Below are positions 46,781 to 58,532 of a DNA stretch of 64,000 bases, piece after piece. Position numbers and translations under genes: made by a program. Origin of the DNA: Mauremys mutica (lineage: Eukaryota > Chordata > Testudines > Geoemydidae); assembly GCF_020497125.1 (NCBI RefSeq), contig NC_059077.1, positions 29,401,340-29,465,339 of the forward strand, given 5' to 3'. The first letter of the stretch is position 1. Each line of letters begins with the position of its first letter. The notes below the pieces were generated by a model. That model was not told where the DNA came from. It saw only the letters and a list, made by a program, of their open reading frames with translations, and made no database searches.

Positions 46781-47321
46781 AACACCGTGCCCTGTCTATT
46801 TAGTTTCACAAGAGACCAATGAGCCTGGATAGGCTTATTGACCTTTACAAGCTTTTTGTTAGGGGGGGAAATCGTCTTTTTTCCCATTTGACAAGCATCG
46901 GTTGCAATCACTTTAAATTCTGAGCTCTATCTCAGGAGGGAAAAGGGTTAGAAACTTAATTTTGCTTTAATGAAAGTTTAAGTCTTCAGGAGTCCTATCC
47001 TAAGCTTGCTGGAACCAGTGTTCTACAACAACATTGCAAATTCAAAATGTAATAACTTTTTTAAAATTGGATATTAATCAGTAAACTTTGAATGCTGAGT
47101 AGCAAAGGGAATCCAGCAAACTCTTACTTCTCACATGCTTCTACCAAGTGACAAAGAAAATACTTAAATAAAATTGGAAGACTTTTGAACTCCGGTGAAC
47201 ACCTCAGTGGTTAGTGCATTATAATTCAGGACCTTGGCTCCGGTTTGACCCCACCAATTTTGAAACGGTGGACTTTCTTTGGTCAGTTTTAGTATGGTCT
47301 ATATTAGAACTCACTTGCAGC
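46781..47321. other. Unassigned DNA
   Basis: Nothing recognised. Confidence 0.4.
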
Positions 47322-47431
47322 TAGGGTGACCAGGTGCCCTGATTTTGTAGGGACAGTCGCAATATTTGGGGCTTTGTCTTATATAGGTGCCTATTCCTGA
47401 TTTTTTTCATACTTGCTATCTGGTCACCCTA
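47322..47431. mobile_element. Mariner-like MITE, copy 2 (reverse)
   Basis: Ends 'tagggtgaccagg' and 'tctggtcacccta', TA at both borders. The interior is the reverse complement of copy 1 ('gattttgtagggacagtc', 'atttggggctttgtc'). 110 bp. Confidence 0.8.
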
Positions 47432-48775
47432 CTTGCCACCTAATTCCCTATCCTACAAAGACTTGCACACTTTCTGGTCCTTAGAAGCTTTACACTCAAG
47501 TTTGCTAAGGTAATATGTTTAATAATAAAAAGATAGGTGCCTGGGAAAATTCTGTGTCTTCTATATGTAATTTTGAGGTGCAGTGTTTAAAAAGCAAAAA
47601 CATTCTGTGTAAATGGTTTTAATTCTCTTTCTGTTGGGGGAGCATGATTCCCTACTGGGTTCTCCCAAATACAATTATTCTAGGCATTTTTCTGGACAAT
47701 TTGCATTTTTTTCTATTGTAGTAATATTTATTATCTGCATAGTACCAACAACATGCTATCCTGCAGTCTTTATGCATTTGGGCCATATTGCAATGTTAAC
47801 TCCCACTGTTCAGCAGTTGCACACTTACAAATACGGTAACACCGCTGTACAACATAACTGTACATTACTAAAGGGAAGATGATGTTGTTTTTTTATTTAC
47901 AATCAGGCTTTACAGTAATTGTATTTGACCATAAAGTGTTACTTATACTTCTTTCCATAAGGAGGTGATTTCCACTGGACTGCCTTTGGCTTAGTAATCT
48001 CGTAAAGTGTAGCCCGATTTAATGCACTAAAACAGATTTTTAGCACTTCAGTAATGCTCTTAAACAACCTGATCAGATTACTAAATAATCTTACAAGAAA
48101 TTGACTATAATTACATGTTTATCCTATAGGAAAATATAGCTAATTTAAAGAAGACCCACAATACTCTTAGAATTCTATAACAAAATCTTCTAAATGTATA
48201 CACCCAAGAACATTAACATAGTACTTTTAAATACAGATCACCATAAATCATGTTTGCGTTCTTGCACTGTAGCAACAGTACAGAGTATAGATTCAGAGGT
48301 GGTATTAAAACTAGTACAGAGAAAACGTTAGTTATTTGATAACTGCATAATAAATCCAAATGACTACTTTTGTTAGCATGGAACTGAAAATTACAATGAT
48401 TCATATATAATATGCTAAGCTATAATAGTTCTGTTTTATGTCCACTTCAGTGTAGTTACAGTATTTCTGGGGCAGTAAGTATAGTTTTATTTTATGGCTA
48501 CCTCCTTGGATGTATGTGTACTACATTATATTGTAGATTTTGCAGTAATATAACAAAACTGCATTTGGTGAGTTTGGGAACTGAGGGAAGCAGAGTGGTA
48601 ATGGTTAATCAGAGGGTTCAGGAGTTACCCTGCCCTCTCCTGGCAGGATGACATATGCCACAGCTCGTCTTACTTCTACAGCAATGTGGGCCTGCTGCCA
48701 ACTGCAGTATATGGCCAGAGCTGATGGGGCCTTGTCACATCCCCAGGCCAGCTGACCTTGTCTCTTCTCTCTGTG
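47432..48775. other. Unassigned DNA
   Basis: No gene or repeat recognised, except that the CR1 endonuclease may begin somewhat before 48780. Confidence 0.4.
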
Positions 48776-48958
48776 AATCTAGGGAAAAAAACCTGCATGA
48801 TCATGGGGGACTTCAATTTGAGTGGCATAGTCGAGAGGTCTCATGCTACTAGTATTAAAACATGTTTGGAATTTTTAAACACTATAGATGACAATTTCTT
48901 AACTCAAGAAGTTTTGCAGCCAACACCAGGGAATTCTTTATTAGACCTTGTCCTAACA
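48758..48958 (+). pseudogene. CR1 APE-type endonuclease remnant
   Basis: The frame contains 'MIMGDFNLSGI', 'LEFLNTIDDNFLTQEVLQPT' and 'NSLLDLVLT', the C-terminal half of an apurinic-type endonuclease as in CR1 ORF2. GDFN carries the catalytic Asp and Asn. It is cut by the hAT element at 48959; the frame resumes with 'DKEELI' at about 49576, so the insertion interrupted an ancestral coding frame. Confidence 0.8.
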
Positions 48959-49566
48959 CAGCGTTTCTCTAATTGGGGTCCATGAGGGTACTCCAGGTGG
49001 TCCGCGAGCCACATCCAGGGCCACTGGCCCTGCTGAACAACTCCTCCTCCTCCCCAGTGCCTCCTGTATTTTTTCTGGGTTGGCCCAGTGGCCCTTCCAC
49101 TACTGGGAAGAAGGCAAGAGAGCGGGCAGCAGCAGTAGAGGAGATCTTCAAAAAAGGTGGCCTGCCGCCTTGGGGAGCCGGGCCCACTGTGGGGTGGTGG
49201 GACCAGGAAGGGAGCTGGGAGCCATGCGTTCTGGAGAGCAGCATCTCCTCCCAGAGCTGGATGCATGCTCAGGATCCTGGGGAGACCCTGGCCAGAGAGT
49301 CCATCCATCACTTCCCACCAGGCTGGCTGCAGGGAGTGAGGGGAGGTAGGGGCCCCCCCATCCCTCCTGCCCTCCCAGCCCCCCTCTGCATAATTGCCTG
49401 CCTGAAGTCAGAGCCACCAAAATATCCCATGCTGGCTATGCCACTGGGGTGGGGCCTTGGGGGAAGAGGTGGAGTGGAGGCAGGGCCTGGGGCTGAGCAG
49501 GGGATCCATGAAAAGAATTTAAATAAAAATAGGGATCCTTAGCTTGCTAAAGTTTAAGAACCACTG
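48959..49566. mobile_element. hAT-type non-autonomous element in CR1
   Basis: It starts 'cagcgtttctctaattgggg' and ends 'ttaagaaccactg', whose reverse complement begins 'cagtggttct', giving short imperfect inverted ends. Flanks are 'tcctaaca' (48951-48958) and 'tcctaaaca' (49567-49575), an 8-bp duplication with one extra A. Removing it restores the CR1 reading L-V-L-T-D-K-E-E-L. The 608-bp interior is GC-rich and gives overlapping spurious frames up to 189 codons on several phases. No transposase. Confidence 0.75.
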
Positions 49567-49968
49567 TCCTAAACAGATAAAGAGGAACTTATCACAGAAT
49601 TTAAAAATAATGGTAGTTTAGGTACAAGTGATTATTCTGCTTGCACATTATAAATGTGATCAAGTCATGATGTCCAGACCAGTAATTTATTTTATATATA
49701 ATACACTTGTGGCTTTACGGCCTTTTCACAAAGCTGAAAAGAATTATGAGCTGGGAGGATGAATTTAATTAGAAAAATATGAATGATAATAGATAACGTA
49801 AAAACTAGATGCTGACTAGAGGCCTCAAAACCACAATCCCACAACTGAGGAAATAGACTGTGCTATAAAAGGCTTTGATGTAAAGACAGCTATAAAATAT
49901 ATATATAACAAATTGAAGAAAAGGGAAGTGAATAATATGAATATAAATAAGTTAGGACTTGTACAAAA

Positions 49969-50313
49969 TTGATAAGGGAAGCCAAGGAACACAATGAGAC
50001 TCTATGGCCAGCAGAGTTAAGGACATTAAGTAGTTTAACTATAGTGGGGAAAAAAAATCTTAATATTAGTGCATTACTAGATGGAAATGATAGAATTATC
50101 AATAATAATGCAGAAATGTTCAATGAATATTTCTGTTCAATATTTGGGGAAAATAGAAATGATATAGTCTTATATGATAATAATGCTCTTTCCATTCTAC
50201 TTGTATTTCTGGAGGATATAAAACAGATGCTACTAAAGTTAGACATTTTAAAATCAGTAGGTCCAGATTACTTGCATCCAAGAGTTTTTAAAGAGCTGGC
50301 TGAGGAGCATTAA
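49969..50313 (+). pseudogene. CR1 ORF2 linker/RT N-part remnant
   Basis: A 114-codon open stretch reading from 'MIREAKEHNETLW' to 'VGPDYLHPRVFKELAEEH', the segment before the reverse transcriptase fingers in CR1-clade elements. No catalytic residues of its own. Downstream similarity continues after a stop. Confidence 0.8.
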
Positions 50314-51410
50314 TGATGATTTGCAATAAGTCTTGGAGCACTGGGAAGTTCCACAAGACTGGAAGAAAGACAATGCTGTTCCAATTTTTAAAAAGGATAA
50401 ATGGGATGACTGAAGTAATTATAGACCTGTCAGCCTAACAGAGATCCCAGGCAAGATAATGAAGCAGCTGACTTTACTCTCATTTAATTTTTATTAATAA
50501 TTTTGTTAATGCAAATAAACCTGGATTCATGAAAATTAGATCATGTTAATTAAATTAATTAATATTAATTTATCTTAATATTAAGATTACTTATTTTAAT
50601 TAATTGCTTTTATTTAATAAGATTACTGGTTTGGTCGATAAAGGTAAGAGTGATGTAACATAATTAGACGATTCACTTGATATTATGACACTTTGATTAA
50701 AAACTAGATAAATATGAAATTAATATGGAAAAATTAAATGAATTAGAAACTGGCTAACTCATGGGTCCTCAAAATGTCATTGTAAATGGGAAATGGTCAT
50801 CAAACTGGTGTGTTTTCAGTGAGGATCCTGAATAGATTGGTAAAATTGTAATACTACATAGCCAAAAGCCAATGACCTGGAAGAAAGTCATCACTGATAA
50901 AGCTTGTAGATGATACAAAAATTGGGGGAGCGGTAAGTCATGAAGAGGACAGGTCACTGATTCCAAGTGATCTGGATCACTTGGGCACAAGCAAACAATG
51001 TTTCAATATGGTTAAATGTAAACATATACATCTAGGAACAAACAATGTAGGCCAACCTTTTACAGGATGAGGGACTCTATCCTGGGAAGTGGTGACTCTG
51101 CAAAAAAGATTTAGGGGTCATGGTGGATAATGAGGTGAAAATGAGCTCCCAGTGTGACGCTGTGGCCAAGAGTACTAATGCAGTCCTGGGATACATAAGC
51201 GGGGGAATCTCGAGTAGGAGTAGATGGGTTATTTTACCTCTGTATTTGGCACTGGTACAGCCACTGCTGGAACACTGTGTCCAGTTATGATTCCCACAAT
51301 TCAAAGAGGATGTCAATAAATTAGGGTTCAGAGAAGAGCTATGAGAATGCTAAAGGATTAGAAAACATACCTCACAATGATAGATTCAAGGAGCTCAATC
51401 TATTTAGCTC

Positions 51411-51925
51411 TTAGATTTTTCCATCCTTTCTCCAGTTTTCCAAGGAACTGGCCACAAACATCTACTGTAGTTTTACTAGCCCTACATAGAATCTTATTTG
51501 CTCTCTGCAGATCTCCATCCAGGGATCAATTATATATATTTTTTAAATTGTAGTGATTGCTGCCCCAGTATCAATTTTAAATTTAAGGTTTGAAATAGAT
51601 TCCTGCTTGTGTACCAAGGTGTTGTCTGTTCCACTGAGGATATAGTCCCTGGAATTATTGGACTTGTTATCTGATGATAACACTCCCTCTTGGATAGTCT
51701 CCACTACTCTTGTCCCATTTTGTGGCCTCTCCTAACTCTGCCTCTTCAGCTGGACATTTTTGCTAGCTGTGCCTTGGTGTCTTGCCACAGCTTTTCTAAG
51801 CTTCCCTCCTATTAAGGTTCTCTGGCTATGCACTGTTATGTTGTAAATTTGGTTTGACTGTTCCTTTTTGTCTTTTCTGTGTCAGTGTTGTCTGATGCAG
51901 TCTCCCCTACGGTGCTAGCATGTAA
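51411..51925 (-). mobile_element. Ty3/Gypsy fragment: gag end and protease, minus strand
   Basis: On the minus strand, a degraded zinc-knuckle-like region (about 51780-51700, 'HQGTASKNVQLKRQ') precedes the aspartic protease, in which 'SNLKFKIDTGAAIT' is readable. Downstream 'TTVDVCGQFLGKL' continues. Order and motifs fit the gag-pol junction of a vertebrate Gypsy element. No intact frame beyond about 25 codons around the active site. Confidence 0.65.
51535..51625 (-). pseudogene. Gypsy aspartic protease active-site remnant
   Basis: The catalytic D-T-G-A-A triad region is at 51572-51558, in a frame reading 'NLKFKIDTGAAITTI' before a stop. Retroelement proteases cleave the polyprotein as homodimers. 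Only the active-site segment is left. Confidence 0.65.
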
Positions 51926-52700
51926 GTCACTGTAATGGGGTCAGCACCCACCTTTCACGAGTGCCCCCCTTTCTCTGGCTGATATGCCTGCAAACAGTTC
52001 TCTTCACGGGGCAGCACTCACCTCTCATGGATGCCTCCCTTTATTTTAGTTGTGGGGTGAGCCTGATTTCCTTTTTTGGTCTTACATCAGGGTGGCACCT
52101 CCTTCTCACGAGTGGCCCTCTCTGGCCAATGTCTCTCTGCGGGTCTTTCACGGTTCAGCCCTCCGGCTGAGCCACACACTGTCCCCCTTTCCAGGGTATA
52201 CAGTCCTGAGTGTTTATCATGGCCCTGGTATGGGGTGTAGCTCTTAGACTTCTTCTCAGAGGCACTGACTTCTTCTCAGTACCCTCAGCTGGTGTCCTTT
52301 TCGGCAGCCCTCCTTGGGCTCAGTCTGCAACCAGATCAGCAGGGACCATCTCTGTACCCTTGTCTGGTCTGGCCAGGTTCTATACTCAGTCCCACAGGCT
52401 CAGCCTGCCCTCTCTGACTTTTTGATGGTCCTGCTCCTCTTCTATCCGTCCATTCCCTGGACTCTGTTCGGTCTGGTGAGTTCTCTGCAGTGAGCTATCC
52501 ATGGTCCTGCTGTTTGTCTAGCCAGCCAGGTAGCTGGTCCTCCCTCGTCAAGCTCCACACAGCACCTGAAGGCTTGACTGTGCTGCTTGCTTTTTATCTG
52601 GAATCTCCCCTGTTAAGCTCCTGCTGCAAACCATCCTGGTCGTCTCTGGTAACTTTGAGGATCAGGAACTCTATAACCAGTCCTCAGACCTCATAAGCTA
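51926..52700. mobile_element. GC-rich dispersed repeat
   Basis: 'ggggtcagcacccacctttc', 'gggcagcactcacctctcat' and 'cgagtggccctctctggcca' resemble a turtle repeat from memory. It adjoins the Gypsy gag side and might be its leader or LTR, but I see no paired LTR. Boundaries unknown. Confidence 0.4.
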
Positions 52701-55700
52701 AACCAGCTGGGAGGCTTACAGAGAAGACCCAGAATGCCTGTTGATTCAGCAGGGGGTGCAATGTCTGCAGAGTTAGTATTGAGCCAATGCCCCGAAGATG
52801 GGGTCTACTTAGCTGCTGAGTGTCTTGCACATGTGGGAAAATTTATGTCCTGACCTGATCATTTGGGCTCATGCAACAGCATACATTTTTTGCAGAAATT
52901 GTGGTGTTAGGTTTAAGCCTGGTCAAATTCCAGTTTGGGTGGTTATGCTATGCCCACTCTATTCCATCTGCAGTTTAAAAATGAATATGAGGCTCTTACC
53001 TTCTTGACCTAACTGTTAAACAGCATAGGGCAATAATGTGTAACGACTCAAGTATTCCATGCCAGATGTAACTAACTGCATTTCAGTGGCAGTTGATGTA
53101 TTACAGTATATAAATGTAAGATTAAAATTTAGCGGGTAATTTTCAGTGAAAGAATAATTTAGGGCACAATTTTCAATAGGTGCTTTTATTTCTGAATGCT
53201 TTTATTTTGGGTTGTCCAACTTTGGAGACTGAGGGCCTGATCTTTTAAGAGTTGCTGATCACATGATGATTTTTTCATTATTGTAGGAGGATCACTTCCC
53301 TGGTAAGAAGAGGGCTTGAAGAAGTTACTGCAGTTTTGAATCTTTTAGAAAGTGGTGGTAATTTACAGATACATAAGAGATTAGCAAAATTAGAGAACTT
53401 GAGACAAATTTATAACTGTTTCTTTCTGGAACCATTAGGTCTTGCCCAAGAAATCATTCCAAGATAAGGTAGTTTATTGTTAGATTTATGAGAGTGGGGT
53501 GTGTGCAGAGTTTACATTTAATTTTTCTCTTATGGCATTCATGCAGCATAATTGTACTCTTTGCAACTGTGTATGGATATGCAATCAGAATCTTGTCAGG
53601 TTAGTTTAATTGCTTCTGTACCAATATTTTGGAGTTGGGTTTCAGAAGCCCTCTCCCCTGGTTGTATGGAATACTTCTTGACACAGTATAAAATATATCT
53701 CAGCTGGTTGGACTTCTTGAGCATACACATTTAGAATCCACTTTACTTTGGGATTTGCGTGAGTAAAACTAGATCACTTAAATGTTAGCTGAAAGTTAAA
53801 ACAACAAGCTTGTGTGATCAAAACAAATTCACTTAAAGTATATACATGCAGAAAATATTTATGCAATAATTACTCTAAATATTATAAAGCAGACTTTTCT
53901 AATGGAATAGAAGATGATGTAGGATGAACCTATACAGAAAATCTCCTAAATGCCAATGCCAGGGAAGTCGGTTAGATGATTAATTCTGAAGACAAAATGA
54001 TTTTTCTCAAACATCTCATTTTGCAGTGGGATGAATGGATTTGAGAAATATATATTGTTCTATTGACAGAATTAATTTCCTCAAGTCTATTTTCCTTCTA
54101 TCAACAAGGGGGAAAAAAAGTTAAGCTGCTTACTACTTTCAGCCGATAAAATGTGTTCCTGCTTCTGTCATTCTATCAACAGAAAGAAACTAAAATCTTA
54201 ATAAAATGTAGATGTTCCTTTCTGTAGGAAAACAAGGAAGAAATGAAATGTGAGGATATTGAAGTTAAGCAAACTTTGCTCTGTAGAGAAATGCAACCCA
54301 TATTTGTATACAGTCATATCATACTGTGTCGTCTTCTGACGCCTATTTCATGTGGCTCTTTAAAAAGGATGCACGCAGGCTTGGTCAAAATTTTTATGTG
54401 AAACTTTTTTTGATGGAAAATTGAATTTTCACCTACATGAAAGTTTCATTGGAAATCTCTGCTACACTTGGTCATTTTTATTTTTTTTGTCAAAACTGAA
54501 AACATGACTTTTTTTCTCCTCTGTTTGGCTAAATTTTTTGGGGGGTGGGGGAAAGCAGGGCGGGGGCTGAAAAAAATAAGTTTTCACTGCTGAAAATGGG
54601 AAAGTTTGGAGTTTTCATTGTAAAAAAAAAGTCAAAATTATTAACTGAAAAGTTAAACATTTCTTTCTTTTTATCAACATTTCCCCTGGATAAAATAACC
54701 CATTTTCTAACCAGTTCCATTAGAATCTTCTGCCTTCTCATGCTATTGTTTTGCCATTTCTCCTCTTCTTTGTTCCTTCGCTACAGGAACTTTGCTTTCA
54801 TTTAAAATGGAAGCAAACATACTTAAACATTAATTTGAGGGTAATGGGAGGGAGGGCAGTTCTTGGTTTCTGCTTTGGAAAGATAGAGACAGTAGGGAAC
54901 TCTGCTTTTTACTATAAAACTTGTTGCAGTTGTAACGAGGAGTTCAGCATTAAGAGCTATGTTAGAGGGAAAAAAAGACAAGTCCATATATTTTCCTGCT
55001 TTGCAACTTGGCACAGAAGGAGCCTATGTGCATTTGAGAACAAAGCTATGAAAAAGCTGTGTAGCAATCTGAGAGCTGTATACCTCTGAATATGATGATG
55101 TGGGTAGTACAAAGGGCACACATATGGTCTGGCCAAAATAACATTGTACTTGGGTTATTGGGGCAAATCCTGCTACAGATTTTCCCCAACTGGTCCATCT
55201 ATTGCAAAAGGGGTAAAAGGAGGAGAGATGTGCAAGTGTGGGTTGGTTGTACCTAACTTTGTCAGTTACATTTGTTTTTTCAGATCTTCCAAGCTGACAG
55301 CAGAAGATGGTCCCTGGGTTTGTCCAGAGCAGTTGGAAGCCTTTTAAACTACACAAATCAAGTTGTGCAGTTTTTTGGCTCCACTTGATATTAACCTGCA
55401 TTGGAAATCAAATCACAGCTTGCAAAGTTTCACAGGGCCAGATAGGGTGAATGTTCCCAGTCTTTTTCCCTTGAAGACACAATTGGTTTTCAGCTTGTAA
55501 GGTTTCCATTTGTAACTGCATAGTGGAGCGGTTTGCTCTGCACCTCTGAAAATTAGGTAGGTGTCTCAAAAGGGTCACCCCAAAATTAAGCCATAAACCA
55601 AGTGAATATTTGTGAAAATGTAGCAGCTTTTGACTTTCCAGGAATCACATACCAAGTCAGTGGTATGATGCCTCATACTTTAATGCATCCTCAAATGTCT

Positions 55701-56695
55701 CCTACTGACATTAGACGCATGTGTAGGTAAAAGGCATTATATAGCATTTAACTTGTATCTTGGTGAAAGTTAAATAGTTCTGAGTTGGGAGTCAGGTGCC
55801 TATCTGATTAATCCAGACATCTTAATTTTAAACAATATCTTGTGAGAAATCCATTAACTTCTACTTCTGTAAGAGCAGCCTCTTATTGCATTTTGGCATT
55901 CCCAGTCCTGGTAGCACCAGCAAATGCAAGGGCAGGTGACATTTCATTGTTAGTTATTTGGACTGTTTTAGAATCTCAGAAAATGTCCCGTTCAAGCTGA
56001 GTTTGATTTGGGGGGGGGCAAAAGTTCAGATCTGTTATTTTATCTTAACATGTTTGTTTGCCATCCCTAACCTAAGCCTATAATATGCTCTATTGAAGCC
56101 ACTCAAAGGACAAGAGAACTTTTAACTGATGAAAGGGAAGCTAACATAGCCACAAATAAGCTTTGCAGAGACACATTAGTAGCATGCCCCTGAGAAAAGC
56201 CAAGATAAATTTGGTATAAAGCATTGACTGAAAAGAGGCTTGGGACTGTTAGCAAAGAAACTGACTCCTGCTGTTTGATTCCTATTGTGTTCAGAGAACC
56301 AGGACTTTGTATGATCTTTGTCAATAAACAGGAGTGCATCAAAGGAATACCTGATTCCATCATTCCTTTCTCTGTCTAAAGGGAACAACCCACAAGAACA
56401 TGAGTTTTGGTTAAGTACTTGGGTCTGATGGGGCAAGAATTGTTATAATGCTTCTTTTGGTTAAATATGTAAAGGGTACTTCTGTGTGCTTTTGGATGGA
56501 TATAGCATAGAAGTGTCATCACATACCTTTGACAGGAGCTCACTGTCTTCAAGCTTTGTGACAAGATTATGGAATTTGAAAGCTTAATTGTCACTGTGAA
56601 AAGCTTATTTGTGAGCTCTCTCACTTTTGGATTGTAACATTTCAACATACAATCCACAAGTGAAATTTGGACTAACATTTCAACATAGTCCAAAT
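52701..56695. other. Unassigned DNA (about 4 kb)
   Basis: No gene or firm repeat. 53205-53260 and 55540-55580 carry short 'ctgaaaattagg'-type words of the palindrome group. 54380-54720 is GAAA/TTTC-rich. A 125-codon minus frame (55401-55024) and a 112-codon plus frame (54751-55089) overlap and have no domain. Confidence 0.4.
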
Positions 56696-56859
56696 TTCTT
56701 TCTTCCTCTTGGCATTCCATACCAAAGATTTTTTAGGGGCCTTAGCTCATGCCCAAGAGGATCGCTGGTGTACAGTTCTATAAGCCATCAAAGCGAACAG
56801 GATATGCTGTTTCCAGTCCCTTTGATGCTGTTCTTAAAAGGTAGCCAGCTGAACATACT

Positions 56860-57098
56860 GGGTATGTCTACATGGGAATAAAAAAACCCGTGACACCTAG
56901 TCTCAGAGCCCAGGTCAGTTGACACAGGCTTGTGGGGCTAAAGATTGCAGTGTAGACATTCAGGCTTGGGTGAGTAGGTGGGTCTTAGCCTCGGCTTCAG
57001 TTCAAGCCTGAACATCTACACTGCAATTCAACAGCCACTTAGTCTGAACCAATTGACCCAGACCAGCTGTGGTCTTTTCTTGCAGTGTGGACATACCC
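56860..57098. mobile_element. MITE with nested inverted repeats
   Basis: Terminal inverted repeats 'gggtatgtc' (56860-56868) and 'gacataccc' (57090-57098). A second inverted pair lies inside, 'cagtgtagacattcaggct' (about 56950) and 'agcctgaacatctacactg' (about 57005). 239 bp, no coding. The host integrase reads on both sides, so the borders are reliable, yet I cannot read a clean target duplication. Confidence 0.7.
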
Positions 57099-57104
57099 AT
57101 AGAG

Positions 57105-57260
57105 TCTGATTGAACCTTTCAACCATCCTATCAGATTGGATTGGGGGCTCTGGATCCCTAGAATCTCACAAGCTTGCTGAAACACTTTGGTTTCAAAGTT
57201 TCTCCCTTGATCAGTGTGTGGCTCATCTGGGAGCTCAAATCTGGTGAAGAACTCATTCAC
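57105..57260 (-). pseudogene. Gypsy integrase core remnant
   Basis: The open frame starting at 57260 reads 'MNEFFTRFELPDEPHTDQGR' and 'KVFQQACEILGI', the part around the second catalytic Asp. It passes out of the integrase frame before the catalytic Glu block (a frameshift near 57150) and then runs into the MITE, so its last residues are not integrase. Confidence 0.8.
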
Positions 57261-57699
57261 TAGGGACCTTTGTTACTGTCGCAGCCTCTTGGCTCCTTAC
57301 TGGATAAGCCTCAGGCCATTGTGTAATTTAGTCCATAACCACCTAGAAATATGGATTGGTAGGCTCTGTCTCAGGCAAAGGCCCAAGCACATCAACAGCA
57401 GTGTGCTCCATTGGTGCCCCCATGAAATATTGCTGCATAGAGGCTCTTCCTGCTTCAGGGGTCCCTTCTTTGTAACAAACATTTTCTGCACCAATTTTCT
57501 ACATCCCACCTGCATTTTACCCAATAGAAATTCTATCTTAGCTTGGCTAAGATTTTTGCAACCCTAAAGTGTCCAGGAGTTTTAAATTCATGCCATAATC
57601 TCCTGTTTCAATGTATCTGGCTGATACCAGTACTCATTATCTGCTGGTATTTTCCATCTCCTTTACAATATTTCATCTTTAGATTCCAACATTTTCCAC

Positions 57700-58000
57700 T
57701 GTTGCCAGAAAACTTTTTACTGTGGTATTCTGAGGAGATGCTACCTTCCAAGGTGGCATGGGCGGCAGGTGGAGCCCCCCTTCAGGAAGGCTAGCCAACT
57801 TTGCTAGAGGAGCTCCGGGCTGGCCAAAGCCCTGAGACACCTCCCCCCACCACCTACCCAAAGGAGCCCTGAGACAACGACACCCCTCACCACCACCACC
57901 ACCACTTACCTGGAGGAGCCCCAGGTGAACCATAGCCACACCTCCCCTCCCCAGACCCCAGTCTGTCTGGGGAAAAGCCACAGTGTCTCTTCCCAAAGAA
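57700..58000. repeat. GC-rich segment with CAC tract
   Basis: Pro/Gly-biased GC-rich DNA with (CAC)n near 57889-57906. It may be a repeat. No gene; the 105-codon minus frame is compositional. Confidence 0.35.
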
Positions 58001-58530
58001 GAACCTGAGCTTTTGATATGCCCTATGCAGGTTCCAGAGCAAGCTGAGATGGCAGTGTGCGCTACTCAGCTACCCAGGTTAATCAGAATAGTACATATTG
58101 CCTCCTCAGCTGCTCCAGAACTTGCATGGGGCATAATAAAGCAAAAACGTCCCCTGCCAAATCCACACCTGGGCATCCGGTGGTGGAGTCAGCAGTGCCA
58201 GGGAAGGCAGAGCTGTATGATAGGTTGCATTTATTGTTTAAGGCTTTTTTCCTACTAACTCTGAGCAAAAATCCTCATGGTTCTTAGGATTGGAGCCTAA
58301 GGCTCTTCAGGAGCCTAAAATTTGCTGCAGTTTGCATGAAAAATATAGATTCCTTTCCACTTGAGAAGATTCCATTGATAACTGGTTTCATGTTCCTACA
58401 ATTCATGGAAATAGCAGATCAGAGTAAATATTCTGTATGGGGGGGTGGGGGAGACAGGGTTGGTTAATCCATTCCAATTTTATAATTTGAACAACTAGGA
58501 GGGAAAGCTGCACTGAAACACTTTGTAAAA
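58001..58530. other. Unassigned DNA
   Basis: Nothing recognised. Confidence 0.4.
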
Positions 58531-58532
58531 AC

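Larger units (their letters stand above)
48780..51410 (+). mobile_element. CR1-clade LINE, endonuclease to late ORF2
   Basis: The plus strand shows the ORF2 order: endonuclease C-part with 'GDFN' at 48806-48817, 'DDNFLTQEV' and 'LLDLVLTQ'; then (after the hAT insertion) the linker at 49620-50310 with 'NEYFCSIFGENRN' and 'SVGPDYLHPRVFKELAEEH'; RT fingers at 50330-50460; an AT-rich degraded part at 50480-50760; 'VDDTKIGG' near 50908; and the C-terminal 'LEHCVQL'-like stretch near 51270. It stops at about 51410, where minus-strand Gypsy sequence begins. Frames are broken many times. It is 5' truncated inside the endonuclease. Confidence 0.85.
56700..57640 (-). mobile_element. Ty3/Gypsy integrase fragment, split by a MITE
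   Basis: Minus strand, high to low: 'GHFRVAKILAKL' and 'NFYWVKCRWDVENWCRKC' (zinc-binding H2C2 domain, about 57590-57470); the catalytic core with 'MEHTAVD' (first Asp, about 57410-57390), 'FFTRFELPDEPHTDQGRNFE' (second Asp in H-T-D-Q-G, about 57250-57190) and 'SDRMVERFNQTL' (Glu in V-E-R-F, about 57140-57105); then, beyond the MITE, 'ALMAYRTVHQRS' (about 56830-56780). The D,D,E order of a Gypsy integrase is intact, but several frameshifts separate the blocks. It would insert element DNA into the genome; here it is dead. Confidence 0.8.

Noticed and set aside
48973..49542. A 189-codon plus-strand open frame, with further frames on both strands over the same DNA
   Set aside because: It lies wholly inside the GC-rich hAT-like insertion. 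Several phases and both strands are open at once, which is expected of GC-rich DNA. No domain.
55024..55401. A 125-codon minus-strand frame overlapping plus-strand frames
   Set aside because: No family resemblance. Long frames of this size occur by chance in 64 kb on six phases.
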